Notes under the pieces: generated by a model
What the model saw: only the letters and a program-made list of their open reading frames with translations
Databases searched by the model: none
Told to the model about the DNA's origin: nothing
Translations under genes and position numbers: made by a program
Shown here: positions 16,805 to 26,359 of the stretch, in pieces
How the letters are laid out: each line of letters starts with the position of its first letter
How positions within the stretch are numbered: position 1 is the stretch's first letter
NCBI GenBank assembly: GCA_963667875.2
Contig: CAXXGC010000013.1
Span: 620,001 to 684,000 of the forward strand
Direction of reading: 5' to 3'
Length of the DNA: 64,000 bases
Origin: JAEXOD01 sp963667875
Lineage (GTDB): Bacteria; Bacteroidota; Ignavibacteria; Ignavibacteriales; Melioribacteraceae

Positions 16805-18898
16805 TTATTGTTCTTCTTCTTTCATTTTTTTGTATTCTTCAATTATTTTTGCTTCAACTTCTTTAGGTACATCTTCATAATGTGAAAATTCACTATGGTG
16901 TGTTCCTTTACCTGAAGTTAAACTTCTTAATAATGTAGAATATTTATATAATTCCGAAAGAGGTACTAACGCTTTAATTATTTGATAAGAACCGGCTGAT
17001 TCCATTCCAAGGATTTTACCTCTTCTGGATGAAATATCACCCATTACATCACCCATAAATTCTTCAGGAACTTTAATTGTTACATTTTCAATAGGTTCCA
17101 AAATTACAGGTTTTGCATCTAAAAATCCTTTTTTAAAGGCTTGAGCAGCAGCAATTCTAAACGATACTTCGTCAGAATCTACATCGTGGTATGATCCGAA
17201 AAACAATGTAGCTCTAACATCTATTACTTTGCTTCCTGTTAAAATACCTTTTACCATTGTCTCTTTTAATCCTTTTTCAACAGCCGGAATAAAACGACCG
17301 GGTACAACACCGCCAACAATAGCATCAACAAATTCAAACCCTTCACCGCGAGGTTTTGGTTCAAGTTTTAATATTACGTGACCATATTGTCCACGTCCGC
17401 CTGATTGTTTTTTATGTTTGTATTCAGCGTTTTCGCATGTACCTTTAATTGTTTCACGGTAAGGAATTCTTGGTTCTACTAAATCAACTTCTACTTTATA
17501 TCTTTCTCTTAATAATTTTGTAGCTAAAGCAAGTTGAAGTTCGCCTTGTCCTAAAATAATTGTCTGGCTTAATTCAGGATCAAATTGTACTTGTAATGTA
17601 GGATCTTCTTCATGAGCAGTATGTAAACCGCTTGATATTTTATCTTCATCCCCTTTTGCTTTTGGTTTAACAGCAGCTCTAAGAACAGCTTCAGGGAAAT
17701 TAATTTGTGGTAAAACAACTGCAAAGTTTTTAGAAGTTAATGTATTACCGGCATGTGTATCTTTTAATTTAACAACTGCGCCAATATCACCTGCATATAA
17801 TTTAGCAACATCTTTTCTTGTTTTACCGTTTGTTACAAATAATTGTCCCATACGTTCTGCTTTGTTTTTGGATGTATTTTCTAAATCCAATCCAACAGTA
17901 ACTGTACCGGAAAAAACTTTAAAGAATGCAAGTTCACCAACATGTTGTTCGGAAAGTGATTTAAATACAAACAAACAAGGTTCACCTTTCGAATCGCAAG
18001 GAATTTTTACAATTTGATCTTTATCTTTAAGTTTTCCTTCTTTTGGTTCAACATCAGCCGGTGAAGGGAAATATTTAATAACAAAATTTAAGAAGTTAAC
18101 TAAACCAACACCTTTAGTTGCTGAAGCAGCAAAGGCCGGAGTTAAACTACGTGTTGCGATTGCTTTTTTTAATCCTTTTGTAAAACTTTCATCATCTAAT
18201 GTGCCTTCTTCTAAAAACTTATCCAAAAGCTCTTCATCCGATTCAGCAATTTTTTCAATTAATTCTGTTCTTAAACTTTCAGCTTTTTCTTTTAGATTGG
18301 CAGGAATTTCAAGTTCAGTAAATTTTCTTGAAGCAGCATCTTCATATTTATAAAGTTTCATTGTTGTTAAATCAACAACAGAATGAAAATTTGGACCTTC
18401 AACTTCAGGAAAAGTAATAACTGTTACATCGTTGCTTAATTTATTTTTACATTTTTCAATAGTTTCATCAAATTTTGAGTGTTCATTATCAACCTTATTA
18501 ACAAGTATTGCAGATGATAACTTATTTTTGCCTACTAATTCCCAATTAGTTTCTGTTCCAACTTCAACACCTTCAGCACTTTTTACTACAGCTACTGCAG
18601 TTTCAACAACATGCAGACTTGATATTACTTGACCTACTAAATCAGCGTATCCGGGTGTATCAAATAAATTAACCTTTGAATTATTCCATTCTACATTTAA
18701 AGGTGTTGCAACAATAGAAAATTGCTTTTCAATTTCATTTGTAGTATAATCGGAAGTGGTATTTCCTTCTTCAACTCTTCCTATTCTGTTTAGTTCTCCG
18801 GAAAAATACAATAAATACTCAGAAATGGAAGTTTTACCGCTTCCGCCGTGACCAATTAAAGCAATATTCCTTATTGCATCAGTTTGATATTCTTTCAA
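16805..18898 (-). CDS. Elongation factor G-like GTPase (EF-G paralogue)
   Basis: A 697-residue translational GTPase with all EF-G domains: P-loop GHGGSGKT (16-23), DTPGY, NKVD, domain II, and the domain IV/V region (RGQYGHVILKLEP, GGVVPGRFIPAVEKG, PEEFMGDVMGDISSRRGKI). The P-loop differs from the canonical AHIDAGKT of ribosomal FusA, and the region after it (SDYTTNEIEKQFSI) replaces the usual DxxxxERxRGITI, so this is an EF-G-like branch whose exact role is unsettled, not the housekeeping translocase. No rpsL/rpsG neighbours. It ends at a strong terminator. Confidence 0.88.
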   Translation of the reverse strand: MKEYQTDAIRNIALIGHGGSGKTSISEYLLYFSGELNRIGRVEEGNTTSDYTTNEIEKQFSIVATPLNVEWNNSKVNLFDTPGYADLVGQVISSLHVVETAVAVVKSAEGVEVGTETNWELVGKNKLSSAILVNKVDNEHSKFDETIEKCKNKLSNDVTVITFPEVEGPNFHSVVDLTTMKLYKYEDAASRKFTELEIPANLKEKAESLRTELIEKIAESDEELLDKFLEEGTLDDESFTKGLKKAIATRSLTPAFAASATKGVGLVNFLNFVIKYFPSPADVEPKEGKLKDKDQIVKIPCDSKGEPCLFVFKSLSEQHVGELAFFKVFSGTVTVGLDLENTSKNKAERMGQLFVTNGKTRKDVAKLYAGDIGAVVKLKDTHAGNTLTSKNFAVVLPQINFPEAVLRAAVKPKAKGDEDKISSGLHTAHEEDPTLQVQFDPELSQTIILGQGELQLALATKLLRERYKVEVDLVEPRIPYRETIKGTCENAEYKHKKQSGGRGQYGHVILKLEPKPRGEGFEFVDAIVGGVVPGRFIPAVEKGLKETMVKGILTGSKVIDVRATLFFGSYHDVDSDEVSFRIAAAQAFKKGFLDAKPVILEPIENVTIKVPEEFMGDVMGDISSRRGKILGMESAGSYQIIKALVPLSELYKYSTLLRSLTSGKGTHHSEFSHYEDVPKEVEAKIIEEYKKMKEEEQ

Positions 18899-18928
18899 TT
18901 TTCCTCCACTATATAATTCTATCTTTAA

Positions 18929-19309
18929 TTAATTTTCTTTTAGTTTAATCCAAAAAGCCGATAACCCTTTTTGTATTGCTGATAAATTTTTTATCATCTT
19001 AAATATTGGGTTTTTGGGCATAACATCATCTTTGAAGTTAACTAAGGTATTAAATCTTTCCTTAACAGTATTAGCAAAATTTTCAACTTGATAAATTTTT
19101 CTTTCAAATTCTGTTGTCATACTATTAATTTTATCAACCGCCTGATCTAAATTTTCAAGAACAGGAAGTGTTTTGTCAACAAGTATATGAAGATCTGCTT
19201 GCATGCTACTTAATGTTTCTGTAAGTTTTTTTAATGCAAGAATAGCATAAAAACATAAAACAGCAGCCATTAGAATTAATAGAACTAAAGCATAATTTAC
19301 AAGTTCCAT
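18929..19309 (-). CDS. Membrane-anchored coiled-coil protein (DUF948/YtxG-like)
   Basis: A 126-residue protein with one N-terminal membrane helix (about 5-26) then a long helical region with heptad-like spacing (LTETLSSMQADLHILVDKTLPVLENLDQAVDKINSM). It resembles DUF948 general-stress proteins in layout. It is six bases after the YtxH-like gene, a pairing also known in Firmicutes, and 30 bases before the EF-G-like gene. Role unknown; possibly envelope stress. Confidence 0.7.
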   Translation of the reverse strand: MELVNYALVLLILMAAVLCFYAILALKKLTETLSSMQADLHILVDKTLPVLENLDQAVDKINSMTTEFERKIYQVENFANTVKERFNTLVNFKDDVMPKNPIFKMIKNLSAIQKGLSAFWIKLKEN

Positions 19310-19315
19310 AAATTT

Positions 19316-19732
19316 TTAAGCTTCCTGTTCATTTTTATATGTTTCTAATCCTGCTTTTACTGCATTTTTAATTTTTTCTGTTTCTTTTCCAAATCTGGTT
19401 TTGCTGTTATCAACATAACCTGTTGCTTTTTCTTTTGCATCAGCAAGAATCTGTTCAGCTTCACCTGTCAGTTTTCCAACTTTTTCTTTAACTTCAGCAA
19501 CTAATTCTTCAGATTTTTTTTTACCGTCATTAATTATTGTAGTTGCTTTATCTTTTGCTGTTTCTAAAAATTCTTCAGCATCTTCCATAAATTCTTGTGA
19601 ACGATTTTTAATGTCGCTTCTAAGTTCTTTTCCGGTTTTTGGAGCAAATAATAATGCTATTATTGAACCAACTGCAGCACCGGTTAAAAACCCGATTATT
19701 AGTCCTTTTCCTAAACCATTATCGTCAGCCAT
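19316..19732 (-). CDS. YtxH-domain protein
   Basis: A 138-residue protein. The N-terminal GLIIGFLTGAAVGSIIALLFAPKTGKELR block is the YtxH signature (glycine-rich membrane helix followed by a basic cap). The rest is a long lysine/glutamate-rich helix with repeats of KxKxxxLxxxA type, like LEA-type proteins. Probably a stress-related membrane-anchored helix bundle. Paired with the DUF948-like gene downstream. Confidence 0.8.
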   Translation of the reverse strand: MADDNGLGKGLIIGFLTGAAVGSIIALLFAPKTGKELRSDIKNRSQEFMEDAEEFLETAKDKATTIINDGKKKSEELVAEVKEKVGKLTGEAEQILADAKEKATGYVDNSKTRFGKETEKIKNAVKAGLETYKNEQEA

Positions 19733-19832
19733 GTTATCCTCTACTTGTTTTAAATGTTATAGCAAAATAATAATAGGTACAACTAAAATCAAGCTATAAC
19801 TTATTTGAATACTTTATTATTTAGTTTATTTA

Positions 19833-21083
19833 TTACATATTATCAACAATTGCTTGTGCAAATTCCGAACATTTTACTTCTTTTGCACCTTCTAATAATC
19901 TTGCAAAATCATATGTTACAATTTTTTGTTCAATAGTTTTTTGCATTGCTTCTTCTATTAATTTTGCGGCTTCTTTCCATCCTAAATATTCAAGCATCAT
20001 TACACCGCTTAATATTACCGAACCGGGATTAATTTTATCCAATCCTGCGTATTTTGGTGCTGTTCCGTGTGTTGCTTCAAATATTGCATAATGGTAACTA
20101 ATATTTGCACCCGGCGCTATTCCCAAACCGCCAACCTGTGCGGCACATGCGTCCGAAAGATAATCGCCATTTAAATTTGGAGTAGCAATAACTTCATATT
20201 CATTTGGTCTTAATAATACTTGTTGGAACATGCTGTCTGCAATTCTATCTTTAATTACAATTTTACCAGCAGGTTGTTTACCATCATATATTTTGTATAA
20301 TTCATCTTCTATAATAGTTACTTCACCAAAATATTTTTTTGCTGTTTCGTATCCCCAATCTTTAAAGCTGCCTTCGGTAAATTTCATTATGTTCCCCTTA
20401 TGAACAAGGGTTACACTTTTTTTATTATTTTCAATTGCATATTCAATGGCTTTTTTAACTAATCTTTCAGTTCCAAACAAACTCATCGGTTTAATACCAA
20501 TACCCGAATCAATACGAATTGTTTTATTAAAATTTGTATTAATAAACTCAATCAATTTAACGGCATCATCACTATTTGCCTTAAATTCAATGCCCGAATA
20601 AAGATCTTCCGTATTTTCCCGGAATATAATTACATTCAAATCTTGCGGTCTTTTAACCGGACTTGGAGTACCATTATAATACTTAACCGGTCTTACACAT
20701 GTAAACAAATCCAATATTTGACGTAAAGCAACATTAAGGCTTCTTATACCTCCGCCAACCGGAGTAGTTAAAGGTCCTTTAATTGCAACTACGTATTCTT
20801 TTATGGCTTCAATCGTTTCATCCGGCAGCCATTGGTTATTACCGTATTCTTTAACGGCTTTTTCACCTGCATAAATTTCCATCCAAACAATCTGTTTGGT
20901 GCCATTATACGCTTTTTTAACAGCTGAATCAAAAACAAGTTTGGAAGCAGCCCAAATATCTGGACCTGTTCCGTCCCCTTCAATAAAAGGAATAATGGGA
21001 TTATTTGGGATCACTAACTTATCATCTATAATTTCAATTTTTTTGCCAAATTCAGGCACTTTTATTTTGTTGTATGTTGACAT
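19833..21083 (-). CDS. icd: NADP-dependent isocitrate dehydrogenase
   Basis: A 416-residue enzyme converting isocitrate to 2-oxoglutarate in the TCA cycle. Substrate loop RSLNVALRQ has the regulatory-type Ser; NLNGDYLSD gives the metal aspartates. The NADP-specific residues known from E. coli are conserved: Lys-Tyr in HGTAPKYAG, and the Tyr/Arg pair in TYDFARL, so NADP rather than NAD is expected. It is last in the maf / flippase-like / icd run, five bases after the preceding gene. With the ferredoxin-linked 2-oxoacid oxidoreductase at 48-51 kb it could also work reductively. Confidence 0.95.
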   Translation of the reverse strand: MSTYNKIKVPEFGKKIEIIDDKLVIPNNPIIPFIEGDGTGPDIWAASKLVFDSAVKKAYNGTKQIVWMEIYAGEKAVKEYGNNQWLPDETIEAIKEYVVAIKGPLTTPVGGGIRSLNVALRQILDLFTCVRPVKYYNGTPSPVKRPQDLNVIIFRENTEDLYSGIEFKANSDDAVKLIEFINTNFNKTIRIDSGIGIKPMSLFGTERLVKKAIEYAIENNKKSVTLVHKGNIMKFTEGSFKDWGYETAKKYFGEVTIIEDELYKIYDGKQPAGKIVIKDRIADSMFQQVLLRPNEYEVIATPNLNGDYLSDACAAQVGGLGIAPGANISYHYAIFEATHGTAPKYAGLDKINPGSVILSGVMMLEYLGWKEAAKLIEEAMQKTIEQKIVTYDFARLLEGAKEVKCSEFAQAIVDNM

Positions 21084-21088
21084 ATAAA

Positions 21089-22045
21089 TTACTCCTGTTT
21101 ATCTTCTTTTATTTCGCCATATTTTTTTTGATATCTAAACAAATGAATTACTCCAATAAGTAAAGCAAACCAAAGTGTAACAGTACGTATAATAAATGTT
21201 GAAGCTAAAGCAGCCTCTTTAGAAAATCCATTATTTGCTAAAAGTAAAGTTAACGAACCTTCTGTAACTCCAAGACCACCCGGCAGCATTGATACTGAGC
21301 CAATTATAGTTGAAAATGAATATACAAATATTGGAAATAATAATGAAACGAAATTTTTGAAATTATATAACACAAAATAAAAACCTATACATTCAAACAT
21401 CCATGCAACCAAACTAAATAAAACCATTAAAACTAAAGGTTTTAGTTTTAACAAATTATACGAACTTTCGTAGGCTTGATGCAGTTTTTGAGCTTGATTG
21501 CCAATAAATTTAATCTTACTTAAAATATCAATTATCCATAACGATAATTTTTTACTGCTTAATATTAATACTACCGAAATAAAAAACAGCCCAACTAAAA
21601 TTGTAGGTAAAACCCCATAATTGTAAGTTACTGCTCCAATTATTGCTAAAAATACTAACGAAAGAAAATCCGTTACTCTTTCAACAAATATTATTGGGGC
21701 GGTTTTACTTATTGGAATGCCGGTGATTTTTTTTAACATGTAGGCTTTTAATACTTCACCCATTTTACCTGGGGTTAAACTCATAGCTAATCCGGACATA
21801 AATATTTCAAACGAAACTTTTAGGCTGATATTTATTTTTAATTGCCTTACATAATAATGCCATTTAAAAAAACGGGATACATAGTTTAGATATGAGAATA
21901 AAAGTAGAAGAGGTAAAAACAACCAGTTAAATGATTTTAAGGTTTTAAATAAAAATCCAATGTCGGTAAATATGGCCAAAACAAGATAAATTAGAACTGC
22001 AATTCCAAGAACAATAAACAGGTTTTTTTTTATCTTGTTAATCAC
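21089..22045 (-). CDS. Lysylphosphatidylglycerol synthase transmembrane-domain (UPF0104/AglD-like) protein
   Basis: A 318-residue protein with about eight membrane helices and the family blocks GLAMSLTPGKMGEVLKAYMLKKITG and SMLPGGLGVTEGSLTLLL. Only the flippase-like membrane part is present; the catalytic lysyl-transfer domain of MprF is missing. Members are thought to move lipid-linked intermediates, but substrates are mostly unknown. It is one base after maf and five before icd. Confidence 0.85.
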   Translation of the reverse strand: MINKIKKNLFIVLGIAVLIYLVLAIFTDIGFLFKTLKSFNWLFLPLLLLFSYLNYVSRFFKWHYYVRQLKINISLKVSFEIFMSGLAMSLTPGKMGEVLKAYMLKKITGIPISKTAPIIFVERVTDFLSLVFLAIIGAVTYNYGVLPTILVGLFFISVVLILSSKKLSLWIIDILSKIKFIGNQAQKLHQAYESSYNLLKLKPLVLMVLFSLVAWMFECIGFYFVLYNFKNFVSLLFPIFVYSFSTIIGSVSMLPGGLGVTEGSLTLLLANNGFSKEAALASTFIIRTVTLWFALLIGVIHLFRYQKKYGEIKEDKQE

Positions 22046-22046
22046 C

Positions 22047-22622
22047 TTATATAACTTCCTTTAATTTTTGATAAACCTTTTGAAGTGGAAGGCCGACCAC
22101 GTTGTAGTAGCAGCCGTTAATTTTTTCTATAAATACAGCCCCGTAATCATCTTGTATTCCGTAGGCTCCGGCTTTATCCATTGGACTACCAGTTTTAATA
22201 TAATCTAAAATTTCCGACTTGGTTAATTTTCTAAAAGTAACTTCAGTTGTTTCGTAGTCAAGAATTGTTTTATTGTTTTTACTGTTAAATATTGCAAATC
22301 CCGTAAAAACCGTATGAGTATTACCGCTTAATTTTTTTAATATTTTTTCAGCGTCTTTTTCGTCTTTGGGTTTATTAATTATTTCACCGTTTAATACAAC
22401 TATGGTATCGGCAGTTATAATAATTCCGTTTTTAACACGTTCTTTTGCTTTATTTAATTTTTGTTCGGAAAGACGTAATACAGTATTAAGGGGTGTTTCA
22501 TTGGGTAAAAGAGATTCGTCAACATCAACTGAAAATGTTTTAAACTTTAAATTAAGAATTTTAAGTAATTTTTTTCTACGGGGTGATTGTGAAGCTAAAA
22601 ATAGGGGTATGTCCTTTAACAT
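22047..22622 (-). CDS. maf: Maf-family nucleoside triphosphate pyrophosphatase
   Basis: A 191-residue house-cleaning dNTP/UTP pyrophosphatase. It has the start LASQSPRRKKLL, the ADTIVVLNGEIINKP block with the catalytic Asp, and the DKAGAYGIQ and NVVGLPL ends. The dTTP/UTP (YhdE) subtype is most likely. I prefer ATG 22622 over a TTG at 22631 because the protein then begins a few residues before the conserved SQSPRR loop. It heads a run with the flippase-like gene and icd. Confidence 0.9.
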   Translation of the reverse strand: MLKDIPLFLASQSPRRKKLLKILNLKFKTFSVDVDESLLPNETPLNTVLRLSEQKLNKAKERVKNGIIITADTIVVLNGEIINKPKDEKDAEKILKKLSGNTHTVFTGFAIFNSKNNKTILDYETTEVTFRKLTKSEILDYIKTGSPMDKAGAYGIQDDYGAVFIEKINGCYYNVVGLPLQKVYQKLKEVI

Positions 22623-22660
22623 AATAAACAAGAACTCAAAATAAAGAGGTAAGTAATTAA

Positions 22661-23071
22661 TTATCTAAATAAAGCTTTAATACTACCCCAAGTTCTTTTT
22701 ACACTTGAAACTCCGCCATGAGTTACAGTAACTTCATTTGAATATGAATTACTGCCGTCATTATCAACAAGTTTTAACCTGTAAATATAAACTGCATCAT
22801 TTGTTTTATAGGCATTATCATCTGCAAAGGAATAATACGAATTATTGCCTTTACAATTAATGGTTGTTACTTCTACAAAACTGCTTATTGGTGTTTTACG
22901 CTCAACAACAAAATTCTTTAAATTGCTTTCCTGTCCGGTCTGCCAATCTAAAACTATGTTTTCACCATTGCTGCGTCCGTGGAAATACGAAATAAACGCA
23001 CCTGCAAATAAAACCGATATTTGCGTAAAGATTACTAAAGCTATTATATATTTTATTATTTTTATTTTCAT
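22661..23071 (-). CDS. Secreted small protein with a T9SS-type fibronectin-like domain
   Basis: A 136-residue protein: signal-type hydrophobic start (MKIKIIKYIIALVIFTQISVLFAG) and one beta domain with the pattern VLDWQTGQESNLKNFVVERK ... YSFADDN ... YIYRLKLVDNDG ... YSNEVTV, common just before the sorting domain in T9SS cargo. It has no NYPNPFNP domain itself. ATG 23071 chosen because the longer frame from 23149 adds a non-signal leader. Function unknown; perhaps a decayed or truncated surface protein. Confidence 0.65.
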   Translation of the reverse strand: MKIKIIKYIIALVIFTQISVLFAGAFISYFHGRSNGENIVLDWQTGQESNLKNFVVERKTPISSFVEVTTINCKGNNSYYSFADDNAYKTNDAVYIYRLKLVDNDGSNSYSNEVTVTHGGVSSVKRTWGSIKALFR

Positions 23072-23245
23072 GTTGATAAATATATCACTTATGGTAAAAA
23101 ATGTCAAGTTTATTTTATTTAAAAATTGATATTGTGACGCAGGATACATTAAAAATCAGTTAAATTTGTTATTTCAGTATATTATTATAATAAAATACTT
23201 TAACACAATTATAATCCTTCTGTAAATATTAAATTTCAGTTCTTA

Positions 23246-23986
23246 TTATGGTAACTTAAATACAATTGGAATGCTTACTTTAAATTTTGAAAATTTTCCC
23301 ATTCTTCTTTCTCCCGGTTTCATATTTGGCAGTAATTTTACAATACGAACAGCCTCCTGATCACATCCATATCCCACCCCATGTAAAACAGATACATTAG
23401 TAATTTCGCCATTTGGTTCAACAACAAATTGAACTAATACTTTACCTTCAACTCTAACCAATTTAGCAAAATTGGGATAAACCAAATTTGAACTAATAAG
23501 ATTCTTTAATCTATCACTACCTTGAGGAAAACTCGTGAGCACTTCATAAAAAGTATAACCACCATCATTAATTTCAGATATTGGTGTTTCATCAATATCC
23601 GATTTATCAACTCGCAATAATGTAACATTTTCTATTTTTGTTTTATTAGCTTCAATAATAATCTTTTTAGTAACTGTATTATAAAGGTCTTTTGTAACTA
23701 ATAATTCATATTCCCCAACCTGTAAACTATCCAATATTTTTGGTCCATTCCATGTTTGAACAATTTTACTATTTTGGCTTAAAACAACTTGCGCATCCGC
23801 TTGTAAAACCCAAAATTCTAAAGTACCAACTCTTGTGGTATCATTATCATCTTGTAACAGAGTAATTACATTATAATTTAATTCAGATAGCTGTTTTTCC
23901 CCTCTTACTAATTCATGCGTAAAATTAAATGCCAATAAAGGAGTTATTGCAAAAACAACCATTAAAAACAATAAATATTTTTTCAT
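23246..23986 (-). CDS. TonB C-terminal domain protein with PEGA-like module
   Basis: A 246-residue protein: N-terminal hydrophobic segment (MKKYLLFLMVVFAITPLLA) that looks like a cleavable signal as much as an anchor, a PEGA-like beta module (about 55-130), and a TonB C-terminal domain (about 165-246: YPNFAKLVRVEGKVLVQFVVEPNGEITNVSVLHGVG). There is no proline-rich spacer. The TonB domain closely resembles that of the gene at the right edge of the window. The PEGA-like module matches the fourth PEGA repeat of the large protein at 26360-29128. ATG 23986 has GGTG upstream. No exbB/exbD nearby. Confidence 0.75.
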   Translation of the reverse strand: MKKYLLFLMVVFAITPLLAFNFTHELVRGEKQLSELNYNVITLLQDDNDTTRVGTLEFWVLQADAQVVLSQNSKIVQTWNGPKILDSLQVGEYELLVTKDLYNTVTKKIIIEANKTKIENVTLLRVDKSDIDETPISEINDGGYTFYEVLTSFPQGSDRLKNLISSNLVYPNFAKLVRVEGKVLVQFVVEPNGEITNVSVLHGVGYGCDQEAVRIVKLLPNMKPGERRMGKFSKFKVSIPIVFKLP

Positions 23987-24013
23987 AAACACCAATAATT
24001 TTTGTTTATTCAA

Positions 24014-24328
24014 TTTTATTGATACTTTAATATTTCACCCTTTCAGGGCTTTGATTTCTATCTTTTATTTATCCTACAATCCTTACGCCCTGTTGGGGCT
24101 AAAACGTTTAATTTAATTTTAACAAGTAAAAATTGCAAAAAAAATAACAAAATAATTATTTATCTGTTAAACAATCTTTAATAAAATAATCATATTAATC
24201 AAACAAATCATAAAAATCACAGTTCAGACAATCTTATAATCCTTAAATCAAGTTAATCAAGTTAATCAAGTTAATCATGGTTCAGACAATTTTATAATTC
24301 TTTAATCAGGTTAATCATTGTTAGGATA
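24014..24328. other. Non-coding spacer with repeats
   Basis: No gene seen. The left half has two short imperfect hairpin modules (CACCCTTTCAGGGCTTTG at 24036-24053, GCCCTGTTGGGGCTAAAACG at 24087-24106). The right half holds a short-period repeat, listed separately. Confidence 0.6.
24190..24319 (+). repeat. Short-period repeat with GTTCAGACAAT / AGTTAATCA units
   Basis: AGTTAATCA occurs three times in tandem at 24251-24277. A longer unit beginning GTTCAGACAAT and ending GTTAATCA occurs twice, at 24222-24259 and about 24281-24318. The rest of the stretch is degenerate AATCA-type sequence. No coding capacity. Confidence 0.8.
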
Positions 24329-26239
24329 TTATTTTTCTAATTTATTCAAATTAAAATTAGAAAGTTTAATTAATGCCGTTTCATTCCATTCCTGAGGCTG
24401 CCACGAACGGACATAAATTTGGGGTTGTTCGTTGTTAAAATCAACCAATAAAAACAAATAACCTTCATCGGAGTAAGAAGTTGCCTGATAAAATTGACGC
24501 ATACTTAATCCATAAACATTATCCTGTTTATTTTTTTTCATAATTTTAAATGAATTGTAACCAACAAAAATATCTTTTTGGTTTTTGAATACGTTTGCCT
24601 GGTTTTTTAAGTATTCGTCTTTTGTATACTGAGTATAACGAATATCCGGCTGATCTTCGTTTAGCTTAGTGTACTTGTATATATCTTTCATTTTAGTCTT
24701 TTTTAGTACACGTCCAACAATAATTACCGCTTCGTCTGCAAACAACGAATCGAGCATTTTAATATTTCTGCTTAAAAACGCGGTTCTGTATTTTTCAACA
24801 AACTTAATAATAACCTGCCTGTTTCCCCAATCGTTGCCGTACGTACCCTGCTCCACAAATTTATCGTACAAATTATCCATAATTCCAAAATTCACATCGT
24901 ACAAATTACCATTGTCATCAAAATCCAAAACCATATATTCGGGACTTTGTTTGTTAAGCGAGGAATATTTATTAACAATCTTTATTTTGCGTAATTCCCA
25001 TCCAGTAAAGGTTTTATTAACATCTGCGGTAATAGATCCTGCGGTTATATTAATTTTGTTATATTTCATCATATCGGTAATTTTATTGCGTATAAAATCA
25101 TCGTTTGGAAACATACTATTTACAGATTTTGAGCTGCCTCTTTCAAAAATGGAAATAAGTTTTTCTGTTTGATCGCTAATTTTATTCAACACTTTACAGC
25201 TGTCTTTGTTAATTAACAAAAGTTCTCTTGTTCCTTTAAATAAAACAGGTTTATTTTCTTTTTCCACAAATGTGGTTTTGCTATTGTTAACTTTGTTTTC
25301 GTCTTTGCTGCTTATTATTTCTTTTTTTATTTCAGTTATTTGTTCTTTTTTTTCTGTAACTTTTAAGGGAACCTGTTTTGTGTTTTTAAATGAGGGTCTG
25401 TTAACAACATTCCACAATTCGTTAACAACAGATATTTCATTTCGGCATTCATAATAGCTGTATTTAATATTTACATCTAATTTATCAAATTGCGAGCTTG
25501 TTCCAATTAAATTAAAAATCGCATCTCCATCCATCACCTGTACATTTACTTGATTTAATCCATCCCAAAAACTAAAATCAAGCTGGTTGGCTTTTTTATC
25601 AAACACTTCAACCAAAAACTCTAATTCGCGTTCATTATCACTAATTTTAGTATCTTTTACCAAATAAAATTTTGTATTGGTAATTATAGTATTAATACGG
25701 TAAGGAATTTCGGTTGTAAGGCTTTTATCATTAAACATTATATTTTGTTCAGGAATAGAATTCATTAATAAAAGAGCAAAATAATAACTTTTTAACGCTC
25801 CCGCATAATTTTGATCCTGTTCAAAATCAACAGCATTTGAATATATATTATTAATTAATTTTTTTCGTTCAGCAAAAATTTCATTAACTTCGCTTTTTGC
25901 AATATATAAAAATACGTTTACCATTCCACCCGAAGAATTACGAATAGATTGTACATTTTTTAATGTTGCGGACGAATACGTTTTCAAAATATCTTGAACA
26001 GTCTCTTGTAAATTTTCATTTGTTTCCTGCATAGTCCGTTCAAAAGTAGAAGAAATTGTTACGGATATTTGTTTTGTTAAACGCGAAAGTGCGGCATCCT
26101 CCGCTTCTTTATCATTTTCCGAGGAAGATTCGCCCCAATAATAATCTTTTGAATTTTTGATTGTTTCTTTACTTTCGGTTTGTGCAAATAAGGTTGAGGT
26201 AATTAAAATAATAAATAAACAATATAAATATTTTCTCAT
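24329..26239 (-). CDS. Secreted LPP20-like protein with C-terminal SnoaL/NTF2-like region
   Basis: A 636-residue protein with a signal peptide (about 1-19, ending LFAQ), an N-terminal LPP20-like domain (about 28-125: YYWGESSSENDKEAEDAALSRL ... VNVFLYIAKSEVNEIF), a Lys/Glu-rich low-complexity linker around 290-325, and a C-terminal half where a SnoaL/NTF2-like fold is plausible (about 475-615: VEKYRTAFLSRNIKMLDSLFADEAVIIVGR). LPP20-like domains are found in outer-membrane or periplasmic proteins of uncertain role. It lies between the TonB-domain gene and the PEGA/FGE-like gene on the same strand. Confidence 0.7.
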   Translation of the reverse strand: MRKYLYCLFIILITSTLFAQTESKETIKNSKDYYWGESSSENDKEAEDAALSRLTKQISVTISSTFERTMQETNENLQETVQDILKTYSSATLKNVQSIRNSSGGMVNVFLYIAKSEVNEIFAERKKLINNIYSNAVDFEQDQNYAGALKSYYFALLLMNSIPEQNIMFNDKSLTTEIPYRINTIITNTKFYLVKDTKISDNERELEFLVEVFDKKANQLDFSFWDGLNQVNVQVMDGDAIFNLIGTSSQFDKLDVNIKYSYYECRNEISVVNELWNVVNRPSFKNTKQVPLKVTEKKEQITEIKKEIISSKDENKVNNSKTTFVEKENKPVLFKGTRELLLINKDSCKVLNKISDQTEKLISIFERGSSKSVNSMFPNDDFIRNKITDMMKYNKINITAGSITADVNKTFTGWELRKIKIVNKYSSLNKQSPEYMVLDFDDNGNLYDVNFGIMDNLYDKFVEQGTYGNDWGNRQVIIKFVEKYRTAFLSRNIKMLDSLFADEAVIIVGRVLKKTKMKDIYKYTKLNEDQPDIRYTQYTKDEYLKNQANVFKNQKDIFVGYNSFKIMKKNKQDNVYGLSMRQFYQATSYSDEGYLFLLVDFNNEQPQIYVRSWQPQEWNETALIKLSNFNLNKLEK

Positions 26240-26359
26240 TGTATTTTTTCTAAATATTAATAAAATTTTTACTAATTTTTTAATTTAAGCTAATTCTTAT
26301 AAATTTAAATATCATATACTTAATTATTTCTCTTTTGAAATAATTTTTAATAAATTGTA

